From contig CP075370.1 of NCBI GenBank assembly GCA_019454225.1, forward strand, positions 3,219,649 through 3,283,648: DNA of 64,000 nucleotides. Direction: 5' to 3'. The notes under the pieces were generated by a model, which was not told where the DNA came from, did no database searches, and saw nothing but the letters and a program-made list of their open reading frames with translations. Each line of letters begins with the position of its first letter. Position 1 is the first letter of the stretch. Position numbers and translations under genes: made by a program. This DNA comes from Paracoccaceae bacterium (GTDB taxonomy: Bacteria > Pseudomonadota > Alphaproteobacteria > Rhodobacterales > Rhodobacteraceae). Of the stretch, positions 36,438 to 45,668 are shown piece after piece.

Positions 36438-37424
36438 TCACAGCATGCCCGGCACCACCTGATCGGGCGGGCGATGCCCATCGGCGAAGGTCTTGATGTT
36501 CAGGATGACCTTCTCGCCCATCTCGATGCGCCCTTCCAGCGTGGCCGAACCCATGTGCGGCAGCAGCACGACATTCGGCAGGTCGCGCAGCAGCGGATTC
36601 ACCTGCGCGCCATGTTCGTAGACATCGAGGCCGGCGCCCGCGATCTCGCCCGCGCGGAGGCCGCGGGCCAGCGCGTTCTCGTCGATCACCTCGCCACGCG
36701 AGGTGTTCACCACGACGGCAGAGGGTTTCAGCAGCTTCAGGCGGCGGGCGTTCAGCAGGTGGAACGTGGCGGGCGTGTGCGGGCAGTTCACGCTGATCAC
36801 GTCCATCCGGGCCAGCATCTGATCCAGGCTGTCCCAATAGGTCGCCTCGAACTCGGCCTCGGTCTCGGGGCGCAGGCGCCGGCGGTTGTGGTAGTGGACC
36901 TGCATCCCGAGGGCGCGGGCGCGGCGGGCCACCGCCTGCCCGATGCGGCCCATTCCCAGGATTCCGAGGCGCCGCCCGCCGATGCGCCCGCCCAGATGCG
37001 CCATGGGAGACCAGCCCTTCCAGGCCCCCGCCTGCATCTCGGCCAGACCCTCGGGGATGCGGCGGGTGACCGACAGGATCAGCGCGATCACCATGTCGGC
37101 GGTATCCTCGGTCACCACGCCGGGGGTGTTTGACACCAGGATGCCGCGCTGCCGGGCGGTGGCCACGTCGATGTGGTCGACCCCGGCACCGTAGTTCGCG
37201 ATCAGGCGCAGGCGCGGGCCGGCATGGGCCAGCAGGCCCGCGTCGATGGTGTCGGTGATCGTGGGCACCAGCACATCGGCCGTCTGCACCGCCGCCACCA
37301 GGTCCTCGCGCGGCATGGCGGTGTCGGGGTCGCGCAGCGTGACGTCGAACAGTTCGGTCAACCGGGTCTCGACCGGTTCGGGCAGGCGTCGCGTGACGAC
37401 AACACTCAGACGCTGATGCGGCAT
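36438..37424 (-). CDS. D-2-hydroxyacid dehydrogenase, glyoxylate reductase-like
   Basis: 328-residue NAD(P)H-dependent dehydrogenase of the GyaR/GhrB type, which reduces glyoxylate or hydroxypyruvate. Rossmann motif GILGMGRIGQ, catalytic Arg in NTSRGEVID, Glu following ten or so residues later, and His in LLPHMGSAT. ATG 37424 starts MPHQRLSVVVTRRL. In the cell it could work with the glycolate oxidase genes at 57.5-61.7 kb, but it is not linked to them. Confidence 0.93.
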   Translation of the reverse strand: MPHQRLSVVVTRRLPEPVETRLTELFDVTLRDPDTAMPREDLVAAVQTADVLVPTITDTIDAGLLAHAGPRLRLIANYGAGVDHIDVATARQRGILVSNTPGVVTEDTADMVIALILSVTRRIPEGLAEMQAGAWKGWSPMAHLGGRIGGRRLGILGMGRIGQAVARRARALGMQVHYHNRRRLRPETEAEFEATYWDSLDQMLARMDVISVNCPHTPATFHLLNARRLKLLKPSAVVVNTSRGEVIDENALARGLRAGEIAGAGLDVYEHGAQVNPLLRDLPNVVLLPHMGSATLEGRIEMGEKVILNIKTFADGHRPPDQVVPGML

Positions 37425-37541
37425 GCTTCCCCCTTGCGCTGCTTCCAAACCCCGCCGGGCAATGGCACAGTGGCCGGACACGGGGCGGCGCACAAGCCCC
37501 GGCACGAGCAGACGGCAGCAGGATACGAGGCAGGCAGGACG

Positions 37542-38099
37542 ATGCGAAGAGCGGGCTGGACGGGCGCGCCGGCGGCGGCGCTGGCGGCATGGGCGATGAT
37601 CGCGGGCGCCGCTGTGGCGCAGGACGCGGCCATCACCGGAATCGAGCCGGTGGCGGCCGTGGCGGGGCCCGCGCGCGGCGCCGTGACCAACCTGCCGCTG
37701 CCGCGCTATGTGACGCTGAAGACATCCGAGGGCAACGCCCGGCGCGGCCCCGGGCTGGCGCATCGCATCGACTGGGTGTTCACGCGGGCGGGGATGCCGC
37801 TGCGGATCACCGCCGAGCATGACAACTGGCGCCGCGTCGAGGATGCCGACGGCGCGGGCGGCTGGGTGCATTATTCGCTGCTGTCGGGGTCGCGGGCGGT
37901 GATCGTGACCGAGGACATGGCGGAATTCCGCAGCGCGCCGCAGCCGCAGGCGCAGGTGGTCATGCAGGCCGAGGCCGGGGTGGTGGCGCGGCTGCTGTCC
38001 TGCCGCGACGGATGGTGCAGGCTGTCGGCCGGCGGCATGCGCGGCTGGCTGCCGGAACGGTCGATCTGGGGCGTGGTGCCGGGCGAGACGATCGACTGA
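37542..38099 (+). CDS. Exported protein with bacterial SH3 domains
   Basis: 185 residues: signal peptide (about 1-26, AVAQ), then two SH3b-like repeats, the first with LKTSEGNARRGPGLAHRIDW and the second with FRSAPQPQAQVV and GWCRLS. Such proteins bind peptidoglycan or partner proteins in the periplasm. Divergent from the hydroxyacid dehydrogenase; 62 bases before the CDF pump. Confidence 0.88.
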   Translation: MRRAGWTGAPAAALAAWAMIAGAAVAQDAAITGIEPVAAVAGPARGAVTNLPLPRYVTLKTSEGNARRGPGLAHRIDWVFTRAGMPLRITAEHDNWRRVEDADGAGGWVHYSLLSGSRAVIVTEDMAEFRSAPQPQAQVVMQAEAGVVARLLSCRDGWCRLSAGGMRGWLPERSIWGVVPGETID

Positions 38100-38161
38100 A
38101 CAGCGGGCTTGCCGGGATCGGCCGGGGGGACTAAGCCCGCGCTGAACTGCGGAGACCTGCC

Positions 38162-39058
38162 ATGAACCCGACCATGCGCCTGAACCTGTCGGCTGGCGCG
38201 GCCTCGCTGAGCGTCGCGCTCGTGCTGGTGATGCTGAAGCTCTGGGCACTGTCGCAGACCGGGGCGCTGTCGATCGCGGCATCGCTGGCGGACAGCGCGA
38301 TGGACCTGATGGTGTCGCTGGGCGCGATGGCGGCGATCCTTTACGCGGCGAAGCCGGCGGACGATGACCACGCCTTCGGCCATACATCGGCCGAGGATCT
38401 GGCGGCGCTCGGGCAGGCGGCGTTCGTGCTGGCCTCGGCCGGGATCATCGCCTGGGCGGGGATCGCGCGGCTGCTGGCGGATGAACCGGTGCGGCTGTCG
38501 GCCGAGGGCCCGGGGATCGCGGTGATGGTCGTGTCGGTGCTGCTGACACTGGCCCTGGTGCTGTGGCAGGGGCATGTGGCGCGGCGGACGGGGAACCGGG
38601 TGGTCGCGGCGGACCGGCTGCATTACCTGGGCGACCTCCTGCCCAATGCGGGCGCGATCCTGTCGCTGGCGGCCTCGGCCTGGTTCGGGCTGTCGTCGGT
38701 CGATGCGGTGGTGGCGGTGGGGGCGGCCGGGATGCTGGCGGTCGGGGCGCTGCGCATCGGCAAGGCCGCCTGGGATGCGCTGATGGATCGCGCAGCCGAC
38801 CCGAAGGTGGTCGAGGGAATCGGCGCGATCGCCCGGACATGGCCGGGCGTCCGGGGGTTCCACGACCTGAAGACGCGGACGGCGGGCAGCCGGATTTTCG
38901 TGAACCTGCATATCGAGCTGGACGGCGAGCTGACGCTGCGCGAGGCGCACGGGATCGGTGCCGGGTTGCGCCGCGCGATCCTCGAGGCCTATCCGCAGAC
39001 CGACGTGATCATCCACAAGGACGTCGCGCGGCACGGCACTGGCCGTGACGGGACATGA
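38162..39058 (+). CDS. Cation diffusion facilitator (CDF) family transporter
   Basis: 298-residue divalent metal/proton antiporter with about six transmembrane helices and a cytosolic C-terminal metal domain (about 210-290). The transport site is formed by SLADSAMDLM in helix 2 and by the aspartate/histidine pair of ADRLHYLGD in helix 5; the DHAFGHTSAEDLA loop is typical of FieF/CzcD types. Metal (Zn, Fe, Mn or Cd) cannot be decided. Confidence 0.9.
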   Translation: MNPTMRLNLSAGAASLSVALVLVMLKLWALSQTGALSIAASLADSAMDLMVSLGAMAAILYAAKPADDDHAFGHTSAEDLAALGQAAFVLASAGIIAWAGIARLLADEPVRLSAEGPGIAVMVVSVLLTLALVLWQGHVARRTGNRVVAADRLHYLGDLLPNAGAILSLAASAWFGLSSVDAVVAVGAAGMLAVGALRIGKAAWDALMDRAADPKVVEGIGAIARTWPGVRGFHDLKTRTAGSRIFVNLHIELDGELTLREAHGIGAGLRRAILEAYPQTDVIIHKDVARHGTGRDGT

Positions 39059-39444
39059 TGCCTGCCGGGTGACTTCGACAGGGTGATGCGGTGTCCGTGT
39101 TCCGGCGGCCGGATCGGGGTCGCGCCCTGCCGGGGCACCGGGGGCCGCCCGGCCGGGAACAGGGACCGATGGGCAGAGATGGTGGAACTTGCGGGCAGCC
39201 GCGACGGTTGAGCCAGGCGCCTTGCTGCGGCACCGCCGACGCGGAGGGCAGACCTTGCCGGGAACACCCAGGGTGGAACGGGGGTAGGCGAGCGGTCGCT
39301 TGCGGCAGCGTGGGCCAATGACAGTCGTGCAGGACGTGGCTGCCGGTCGCTGTTGCTTGACAATGGGCAATTGCAGGCCTTGGGATGAACGGTACCGAAT
39401 GAGCTAAGAAGACGCCGCGATGTGGGTCACAAAGGGATTGGTAG
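39059..39444. other. Gene-free stretch, 386 bases, before AT-richer gene
   Basis: No credible coding frame on either strand. It changes from the usual GC-rich composition to a more AT-rich one towards its right end. TTGACA occurs at 39357-39362 with TGGGAT at 39380-39385, a weak promoter for the gene at 39445. No integrase, tRNA or flanking direct repeat was seen. Confidence 0.5.
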
Positions 39445-40392
39445 ATGCGCCCTGATGAATACTGGAAGAACTTCAATCTTGGCACTGAGCTCGACATTGC
39501 CGGCCGCTTCCTCTTCAACGGCCTGCATGCGTTTCACGAAATGGAACACTTTGCCGCCGAAGAGGACGTCTTTGAGTTCCTGTATGGGGTCGCAGTCGGG
39601 ATCGAGAGATTGCTGAAGATTGCGCTAATTTTGACTGAGCATGACAAAGCTCCAGATCAAAATGAGTTCGAAAAGGGACTGATCACACATAGTCACCAAG
39701 AATTAGTTCGTCGCCTAAAAGATAACCACAAGATCGACCTAGCGCCGGTGCACAATGATTTCTTAAGAATTCTCTCTAGCTTTTACAAATCTCACCGCTA
39801 CGGCCGGTACAGTTTGGCATCGGTTGCTGCTCCTGCACGGGAGCGAGACGATCTTAAGCTTTTTCTCGAAAAGTACCTTCAGATCAATATCGACATCAGC
39901 GGGAGCTTCACTGTCACACGCAATGAACGCCGCCATAAGAAGTTTATTGGAAAGGTGATTTCTAAGATAGTTCTTCCGACTTTTGATATTGTCAGAAGCG
40001 AGGCATCTAGGCTCAACCTTTACACCTACGAGATCGAGTACCGGTCAAAGGCATCCAAGATATTCATGCACAAAAGCTTCGATTTCGAGACTGAAGACAT
40101 CTTGCAAGTTGAACTACTCGCCTACTTTCTCTCTCAGGACGCCACAGGACCTAACGCCCGGTTCATTCGGGACCTTGTCAAGCCGCTGCCATTCGACCCG
40201 GAACTAGAAGGCGACTATCTTGCAGCACTAAGATCCGACCGACACAAGCTCTCTGTTCTCGATGAATTGGAGGTCCACTATGCGGATGTCGATGATTTCA
40301 AGGAGAGGAGCAGCATGCTGGAAGCAGCTACGTCCGACCACTTGAGCTATGGCTACGATGAACAGAACGAGGAAAGCGACGATATTCTTTAA
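39445..40392 (+). CDS. Hypothetical protein, 315 aa, foreign composition
   Basis: Unknown protein with base and codon use unlike its neighbours: two 60-base lines inside it have 42 percent G+C, against roughly 65-75 percent around. Mostly helical and charged, Phe/Tyr/Lys rich. The N-terminal half contains VAVGIERLLKIALILTEH and a SFYKSHRYGRYSL block that loosely recall HEPN-type helical domains; this is not firm. The second half has basic NERRHKKFIGKVISK and an acidic end. AAAGGG precedes ATG 39445. A single laterally acquired gene, perhaps defence-related, is the best reading. Confidence 0.75.
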   Translation: MRPDEYWKNFNLGTELDIAGRFLFNGLHAFHEMEHFAAEEDVFEFLYGVAVGIERLLKIALILTEHDKAPDQNEFEKGLITHSHQELVRRLKDNHKIDLAPVHNDFLRILSSFYKSHRYGRYSLASVAAPARERDDLKLFLEKYLQINIDISGSFTVTRNERRHKKFIGKVISKIVLPTFDIVRSEASRLNLYTYEIEYRSKASKIFMHKSFDFETEDILQVELLAYFLSQDATGPNARFIRDLVKPLPFDPELEGDYLAALRSDRHKLSVLDELEVHYADVDDFKERSSMLEAATSDHLSYGYDEQNEESDDIL

Positions 40393-40452
40393 GGCTACTG
40401 TAGGTCGCCTCAAGCATTGCCGAATTCCCGGCAGTTCCGCTTGCCGATCGTC

Positions 40453-40470
40453 GGCTTCGGGCTCGAAGCC
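40453..40470 (+). terminator. Hairpin downstream of the AT-richer gene
   Basis: Perfect 7-bp stem GGCTTCG / CGAAGCC with a tetraloop, 60 bases past the stop. No T run. Lies in the gap before the convergent ABC operon. Confidence 0.35.
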
Positions 40471-40610
40471 GCCGTTCGCTGCATGCAATGCAACCGACCG
40501 CTTCCGGACCGGTCACGATGCTGCGGGTGCCACGCATCTGGCGCGCCGAGGGATGACCGAATGTCGCGCGCGGGCGCATGCGGGCCCCTGCCCGTCCCCG
40601 ACCGGACCGC

Positions 40611-41408
40611 TCAGCCCATCCGCGCCGGGAACTGGCGCTCGAGCCGGCGGAACGCCAGCACGATCAGCCCGGCCACCGCCATGTAGACCACGGCGAGCAG
40701 AAGCAGCGGCTCGTAGACGATGAAGGTATCCTGCCGCACGCGGGACGAGACGGCGTAGATCTCCACCACCGTGATCGTGGCGACCAGCGGGGTGGCCTTG
40801 AGTTGCAGCACCGTCTCGCCGCCGAGCGTCGGCAGGGCCCGCTGGATGGCCTGCGGCAGCCAGATGCGCAGCAGGATCCGCCAGCGCGGAATGCCCATCG
40901 CGCGGGCGGCCTCGAGCTGGCCGCGCGGCACCGAGCGGAAGGCGCCACGCATCACCTCGCCCTCGTAGCCCGCGAAGGACAGGGTCAGCGCCAGCACCGC
41001 ATAGGGCCATGCCTGGCGCAGGATCGGCCAGAGGTCGGACTGGCGGATCCAGGGATACTGCGGAAACAGCGAGCCGAGGCCGTAGTACAGCAGCCAGATC
41101 TGCAGCAGAAGCGGCGTGCCCCGGATCACCGTGCAGAACACCCGCGCCGGGGTGGCCAGATACCAGGGCCCGGCCGCCTGCGCGAGGCCGAGCGGAATGG
41201 CCAGGGCCATGCCCAGGGTGACGGTGACGAGCAGCAGCCAGATCGTGCGCCACAGCCCCTCGGCCGCAAGCGGCAGGTAGCGGGGCAGCCAGTCCCACCG
41301 CATCGAGACCGCGCACCAGATGACAAGCGCCAGGGCGAGGGCGATCATGACGATGCGATGCGGCGGCAGGGCGGCGCGCAGACCGGCCATGGCGGTGCGT
41401 CCGGTCAT
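40611..41408 (-). CDS. Polar/basic amino-acid ABC transporter permease, second
   Basis: 265-residue inner-membrane permease of the His/Glu/Gln/Arg type (HisM/ArtM-like). About five transmembrane helices with the ATPase-contact loop EAARAMGIPRWRILLRIWLP. It overlaps the preceding permease by four bases (ATGA). Last gene of the importer operon ATPase - binding protein - permease - permease on the minus strand. Confidence 0.93.
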   Translation of the reverse strand: MTGRTAMAGLRAALPPHRIVMIALALALVIWCAVSMRWDWLPRYLPLAAEGLWRTIWLLLVTVTLGMALAIPLGLAQAAGPWYLATPARVFCTVIRGTPLLLQIWLLYYGLGSLFPQYPWIRQSDLWPILRQAWPYAVLALTLSFAGYEGEVMRGAFRSVPRGQLEAARAMGIPRWRILLRIWLPQAIQRALPTLGGETVLQLKATPLVATITVVEIYAVSSRVRQDTFIVYEPLLLLAVVYMAVAGLIVLAFRRLERQFPARMG

Positions 41409-42118
41409 CGGCCCGTCCCCGACAGCTTTGGCTGGCCGCGCCGCGCCCAGGATTCGATGCGCCCGAACAGCGCGCCCGAGACCAGCGACAGCGCCAGATA
41501 AAGCAGCCCGGCCGCCATGAAGAAGGTGAAGAAGGCCTTGGTGGCGCCCGCCGCCTGGCGGGTTTCCTGCGTCAGTTCGCCAAAGCCCACGACCGCCAGC
41601 AGCGCCGTGTCCTTGGTGGCGACAAGCCACAGGTTTGCCAGCCCCGGAACGGCCCCGGCCATCACGGCAGGCAGGGCGATGCGCCGGGCCATCAGCAGCG
41701 ACGGCATGCCCATGGCGCGCGCCGCCTCGATCTGGCCGCGCGGCAGGGCAAGGATCGCGCCACGCAGCACCTCGGTGTGATAGGCGCCCTGCACCACGCC
41801 CAGAACGGTGATCCCGGCGGCGACGCCGGAAATCTGGATGCGCTGATACCCCATCGACAGCAGCACCTGGTTCACCGCGTCGGTCACGGCGAAATACAGG
41901 ATCAGGATCAGGACCAGTTCGGGGACCGCGCGGACGACCGTGGTATAGACCGCCAGCAGGTCGCGCGTGACGGGCCCGCCATGCAGCTTGCCCAGGGCGC
42001 CGAAGGTGCCGATCACGATGCCGAGGCCCCAGGCCCCGCCCGCGATCAGCACCGAGTGCCACAACCCGCGCAAGAGGTTGGGCCCCCAGTCGGCCAGAAG
42101 GGCCAGCGTCTGGTCCAT
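41405..42118 (-). CDS. Polar/basic amino-acid ABC transporter permease, first
   Basis: 237-residue permease with the HisQ/ArtQ pattern; the coupling loop is EAARAMGMPSLLMARRIALP and membrane helices cover most of the chain. Partner of the permease that overlaps it at 41405-41408. It lies 25 bases after the binding protein gene. The combination with an arginine-transaminase locus next door suggests arginine or related basic amino acids as cargo. Confidence 0.93.
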   Translation of the reverse strand: MDQTLALLADWGPNLLRGLWHSVLIAGGAWGLGIVIGTFGALGKLHGGPVTRDLLAVYTTVVRAVPELVLILILYFAVTDAVNQVLLSMGYQRIQISGVAAGITVLGVVQGAYHTEVLRGAILALPRGQIEAARAMGMPSLLMARRIALPAVMAGAVPGLANLWLVATKDTALLAVVGFGELTQETRQAAGATKAFFTFFMAAGLLYLALSLVSGALFGRIESWARRGQPKLSGTGR

Positions 42119-42143
42119 TCCGGGGGGCCCTGCCTAGCGGCGG

Positions 42144-42914
42144 TCAGCCACCGTAGATCGACGAGGCGAAGTAGGGGGCCGAAACCTTGTCATAGGTGCC
42201 GTCGGCGATGATCTTGGCGATGCCGGCGTTGAACTTGGCCTTCAGGTCATCCTCGCCCTTGCGCAGGCCGACGCCCACGCCGAGACCCAGGACGACCGGG
42301 TCATCCTCCACCGCCCCCTTGGATTCGCAGCAGGCGGCACCTTCCGCCGTGGCGAGGAAGGCGTCGAGCGCGATCGAATCGGCCTGCGTCGCGTCGATGC
42401 GGCCCGCGACGAGGTCCTGGTTCGCCTCGTCCTGGGTCTGGTAGATCTTGATCTCGGCCGCGCTCGACGCGAAGTGCTTCTGCACGTAGGCCTCGTGCAC
42501 CGTCGCCACCTGGACGCCGATGATCTTGCCCGCAAGGCCGGCCGCGTCGGGGGTGATCGCCTCGCCCTTCGGTGCCACGATCACGGTGGGGGTGTTGTAG
42601 TACTTGTCCGAGAAGTCGATGGTCTGCATCCGCTCCTCGGTGATCGACATCGAGGCCATGATCGCGTCGATCTGGCCTGCCGTCAGCGAGGGGATGATGC
42701 CGTCCCAGGCGACCGGCACGATTTCGCACTGCATCTCGGCCGCGGCACAGACCGCACCGATCATCTCGACCTCCCAGCCGACCCAGTTGCCGCTGGCGTC
42801 GGGGCTGGCGAAGGGCGGATAGGGTTCGGCGGCGATGCCGACCTTGACGGTCTGGGCCGCGGCGGGCGCGGCAAGGGCCGCGAAGGTGGCAAGGGCAATG
42901 AGGGTCTTCTTCAT
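42144..42914 (-). CDS. Amino-acid ABC transporter substrate-binding protein
   Basis: 256-residue periplasmic binding protein, family 3. Signal peptide about 1-20 (AAPAAAQ). Hinge and ligand-binding signatures include AAEPYPPFASPD, WDGIIPSLTAGQIDAIMASMSITEERMQ-like segment and DATQADSIALDAFLA. Resembles lysine/arginine/ornithine/histidine binders; ligand inferred from neighbours. A CC pair occurs near residue 200 as in many LAO-type proteins. Confidence 0.92.
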   Translation of the reverse strand: MKKTLIALATFAALAAPAAAQTVKVGIAAEPYPPFASPDASGNWVGWEVEMIGAVCAAAEMQCEIVPVAWDGIIPSLTAGQIDAIMASMSITEERMQTIDFSDKYYNTPTVIVAPKGEAITPDAAGLAGKIIGVQVATVHEAYVQKHFASSAAEIKIYQTQDEANQDLVAGRIDATQADSIALDAFLATAEGAACCESKGAVEDDPVVLGLGVGVGLRKGEDDLKAKFNAGIAKIIADGTYDKVSAPYFASSIYGG

Positions 42915-42945
42915 GGTCGTCTCCCGGTTGGTTGATGTCCGCCTG

Positions 42946-43743
42946 TCAGGCGACGGACTTGAGGAACTGTCGCAGCCTTTCCGATTTCGGGGCGCCGAAC
43001 AAGGCGTCGGGCGGGCCCTCTTCCTCGATCACGCCCTGGTGAAGGAACACCACATGGCTGGCCACCTCGCGCGCGAACTTCATCTCGTGCGTGACAAGGA
43101 TCATGGTCCGGCCCTCGGCGGCCAGATCGCGGATGACGCCCAGCACTTCGCCCACCAGCTCGGGGTCGAGCGCCGAGGTCGGCTCGTCGAAGAGCATGGC
43201 CGAAGGTTCGATGGCCAGCGCGCGCGCGATCGCGGCCCGCTGCTGCTGGCCGCCGGACAGATAGGCCGGATACTGGTCTTCCTTCTCGGCCAGACCCACC
43301 CGGGCCAGAAGGGCGCGGGCGCGGGCCACGGCCCGGTCGCGCGGCACCTTCAGCGTGTGGACCGGCACCTCGATCAGGTTCTGCAGCACCGTCATGTGCG
43401 ACCAGAGGTTGAACTGCTGGAACACCATCCCGAGGCTGCGGCGCAGACGTTCGATCTGGCGGCGGTCGGCGGGGCTGCCATCGGGGCGCATCGCCACCTC
43501 TTCCCCGCCGATGGTGATGCGGCCGCCGGAGGGCGTTTCGAGAAAGTTGATGCAGCGCAGCATCGTAGACTTGCCCGACCCGGACCCGCCGATCACCGCG
43601 ACCACGTCGCCCTGCCGCGCCGTCAGCGACACACCGCGCAGCACTTCGAGGGTGCCGAAGGATTTGCGGATCGAGTCGAGCCGGATCGCCTCGGGGCGGG
43701 CGTCGGCAAGCGGGGGGCGGACTGTGCGCGGTTCGGGCAGCAT
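42946..43743 (-). CDS. Amino-acid ABC transporter ATP-binding protein
   Basis: 265-residue ATPase of the HisP/GlnQ class. Walker A GGSGSGKST, Q-loop VFQQFNLW, signature LSGGQQQRAAIARAL, Walker B AMLFDEPTSALDPE, and H-loop LVTHEMKFAREV. First gene of the importer operon; AAAGG precedes ATG 43743. Divergent from the TetR gene over 90 bases holding palindromes, so transcription is probably under that regulator. Confidence 0.95.
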   Translation of the reverse strand: MLPEPRTVRPPLADARPEAIRLDSIRKSFGTLEVLRGVSLTARQGDVVAVIGGSGSGKSTMLRCINFLETPSGGRITIGGEEVAMRPDGSPADRRQIERLRRSLGMVFQQFNLWSHMTVLQNLIEVPVHTLKVPRDRAVARARALLARVGLAEKEDQYPAYLSGGQQQRAAIARALAIEPSAMLFDEPTSALDPELVGEVLGVIRDLAAEGRTMILVTHEMKFAREVASHVVFLHQGVIEEEGPPDALFGAPKSERLRQFLKSVA

Positions 43744-43760
43744 CGTCACCTTTGGCAGTT

Positions 43761-43807
43761 CGGGCTTGCAGTAAGCCCGCCATCGCGTAATTCTGCAAGC
43801 GTATAAT
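43761..43807. promoter_or_regulatory. Operator and promoter region between ABC operon and TetR gene
   Basis: Palindrome CGGGCTT-gcagt-AAGCCCG (43761-43779), and an overlapping longer inverted repeat GCTTGCAG (43764-43771) / CTGCAAGC (43793-43800). TATAAT at 43802-43807 is a perfect -10 for the TetR gene direction, though its -35 is poor. The nested repeats between divergent genes suit a TetR operator. Confidence 0.55.
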
Positions 43808-43833
43808 AGGGTCGTGGCGGCTGGGGGGCCCTG

Positions 43834-44493
43834 ATGACCGAGGGCAAGCCTGTCCGGCCCGGCGCAACCGGTGACCGAAAACCGTTTCGCCGCGAGGGCG
43901 AGGAAAAGCGCCGCGAGGCGCTGATCGCGGCTGCGGTCGAGCTTGTGGCCGAAGGCGGCACGCAGGCGGCAACGGTGCGCGCCGTGGCGGAGCGCGCGGG
44001 CGTGACGCCCGGGCTGATCCGGCACTATTTCCAGTCGCGCGGAGAACTGCTGCGCGCGGCCTATGCGCGGGTCATGGGCGCCATGACGCTGGTCAACCAC
44101 GCGGCGGTCATCGGCCAGACCGGAGATCCGCTGGTGCAGCTGGCAGTCTTCGTCGCCGCAAGCCTGCGGCCGCCGGTGGTGGACCCGACGACAGTCGGGC
44201 TGTGGGCGGGGTTCATCCACATGGTGCAGCGCGACCAGGGCATCCGTGACACCCATATGGCGACCTATCTGGACTATCGCGACCGGTTGCAGGCGCTGAT
44301 CGCGGCGCTGCCGCGCGAGGTTCCGGCCGCCCGCCTGCGCGCCGATGCCATCGCCTGCAACGCGGTGATCGACGGGCTGTGGCTGGAGGCGTCGGTCCTG
44401 CCCGAGGCCTTCGCGCCCGGCGAGATCGAGCGGATCGGGCTGACATCGGTGGGCGCCATCCTGGGGGTCGATCTGGCGGGGGCAATGCCATGA
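43834..44493 (+). CDS. TetR-family regulator, BetI-like
   Basis: 219-residue repressor. HTH at about residues 25-70 with AELVAEGGTQAATVRAVAERAGVTPG-type helices and the LIRHYFQSRGELL end common to BetI-like members, then an all-helical ligand domain. It overlaps the next gene by four bases (ATGA) so it is co-transcribed with the aruH-like gene, and it diverges from the importer operon. The ligand could be arginine or its keto acid; this is inference. Confidence 0.92.
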   Translation: MTEGKPVRPGATGDRKPFRREGEEKRREALIAAAVELVAEGGTQAATVRAVAERAGVTPGLIRHYFQSRGELLRAAYARVMGAMTLVNHAAVIGQTGDPLVQLAVFVAASLRPPVVDPTTVGLWAGFIHMVQRDQGIRDTHMATYLDYRDRLQALIAALPREVPAARLRADAIACNAVIDGLWLEASVLPEAFAPGEIERIGLTSVGAILGVDLAGAMP

Positions 44494-45668
44494 GATACGC
44501 GGCGCTGACCGACCGGCTGGCGGGCCTGGGCGGGGCGAAATGGGATCTGCACATCCGGGCCCGGGCGATGGCGGCGGCGGGCAGGCCGGTGCTGGAACTG
44601 ACCATCGGCGAACCCGACGTGCCGACGCCCCCCGAGATGATCGCGGCAGCGACGGCGGCGATGGCGCAGGGGCGCACCGGCTACAGCAACGGGCGGGGCG
44701 AGGCCGGGCTGGTGCTGGCCCTGGCCGAACGCTACAGCGCGCGACGCGGCCGGGCGTTCGGGCCGGGCAACGTGATGTGCTTTCCGGGCACGCAGACCAC
44801 GCTCTATGCGGTGTTGCAGGCGATGGCGGGGCCCGGCGACGAGGTGATCGCGGGCGACCCGATGTACGCCACCTACGAGGGTGTGATCGCCGCATCGGGC
44901 GCTGCGGTGGTTCCGGTGCCGCTGCGGCCCGAACGGGGATTCCGCATGGCGCCCGAGGACATCGCGGCGGCGGTGACGCCGCAGACGCGGGTGATATTCC
45001 TGAACACGCCCCACAACCCGACCGGCGCGGTGCTGCGGGCGGCCGACATCGCAGCCATCGGCGAGATTGCCGTGGCGCATGACCTGTGGATCCTCTGCGA
45101 CGAGGTCTACGAGGAACTGGTGTTCGCGGGCGTGCCCTTTGCCAGCCCGCTGGACCTGCCGCACCTGGCGGAACGCACGGTCGTCGCCGCGTCGATCTCG
45201 AAATCCCATGCGGCCCCGGGGTTCCGGTCGGGCTGGTGCGTAGGCCCCGAGGAGTTCTGCACGCGGTTGCTGCCGCTGGCCGAGACGATGCTGTTCGGCA
45301 ACCAGCCCTTCATCGCCGACATGACGGCGCAGGCGGTGGCGGTTCCGTCGCCGGTGGCCCCGGGCATGGCGGCGCGGTTCGCGGCGCGCGCCGGAATGAT
45401 CGCGGACCGGCTGGACGGCACGGCCGGCCTGCGGGTGGTGCGGCCCGAGGCGGGGATGTTCGCGCTTGTCGACGTGCGGGCGGTCAGCGCCGGCGGCGAC
45501 CGCTTTGCCCGGCGCCTGCTGGAGGAAAAGGGCGTGGCGGTGATGCCCGGCGAGAGCTTTGGCCGTTCCACGGCCGGATGGCTGCGGTTGAGCCTGACCC
45601 AGCCCGATGCGGTGACGGCAGAGGCCTGCGACCGGATCGCGGCGCTGGCCCGGGAGATGGCGCAATGA
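44490..45668 (+). CDS. aruH: Class I/II aminotransferase, arginine:pyruvate transaminase-like
   Basis: 392-residue PLP aminotransferase, fold type I. The N-terminus (MRYAALTDRLAGLGGAKWDLH), the GDPMYATYEGV-type segment and LNTPHNPTGAVL agree with Pseudomonas AruH, which moves the amino group of L-arginine to pyruvate and yields 2-ketoarginine. PLP lysine in SISKSHAAPGFRSGW. It overlaps both neighbours by four bases (TetR and the decarboxylase). The name rests on likeness from memory and on the partner gene. Confidence 0.75.
   Translation: MRYAALTDRLAGLGGAKWDLHIRARAMAAAGRPVLELTIGEPDVPTPPEMIAAATAAMAQGRTGYSNGRGEAGLVLALAERYSARRGRAFGPGNVMCFPGTQTTLYAVLQAMAGPGDEVIAGDPMYATYEGVIAASGAAVVPVPLRPERGFRMAPEDIAAAVTPQTRVIFLNTPHNPTGAVLRAADIAAIGEIAVAHDLWILCDEVYEELVFAGVPFASPLDLPHLAERTVVAASISKSHAAPGFRSGWCVGPEEFCTRLLPLAETMLFGNQPFIADMTAQAVAVPSPVAPGMAARFAARAGMIADRLDGTAGLRVVRPEAGMFALVDVRAVSAGGDRFARRLLEEKGVAVMPGESFGRSTAGWLRLSLTQPDAVTAEACDRIAALAREMAQ

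Noticed and set aside
39059..40610. Insertion sequence or prophage remnant around the AT-richer gene
   Set aside because: No transposase or integrase, no terminal inverted repeats and no target duplication could be found.
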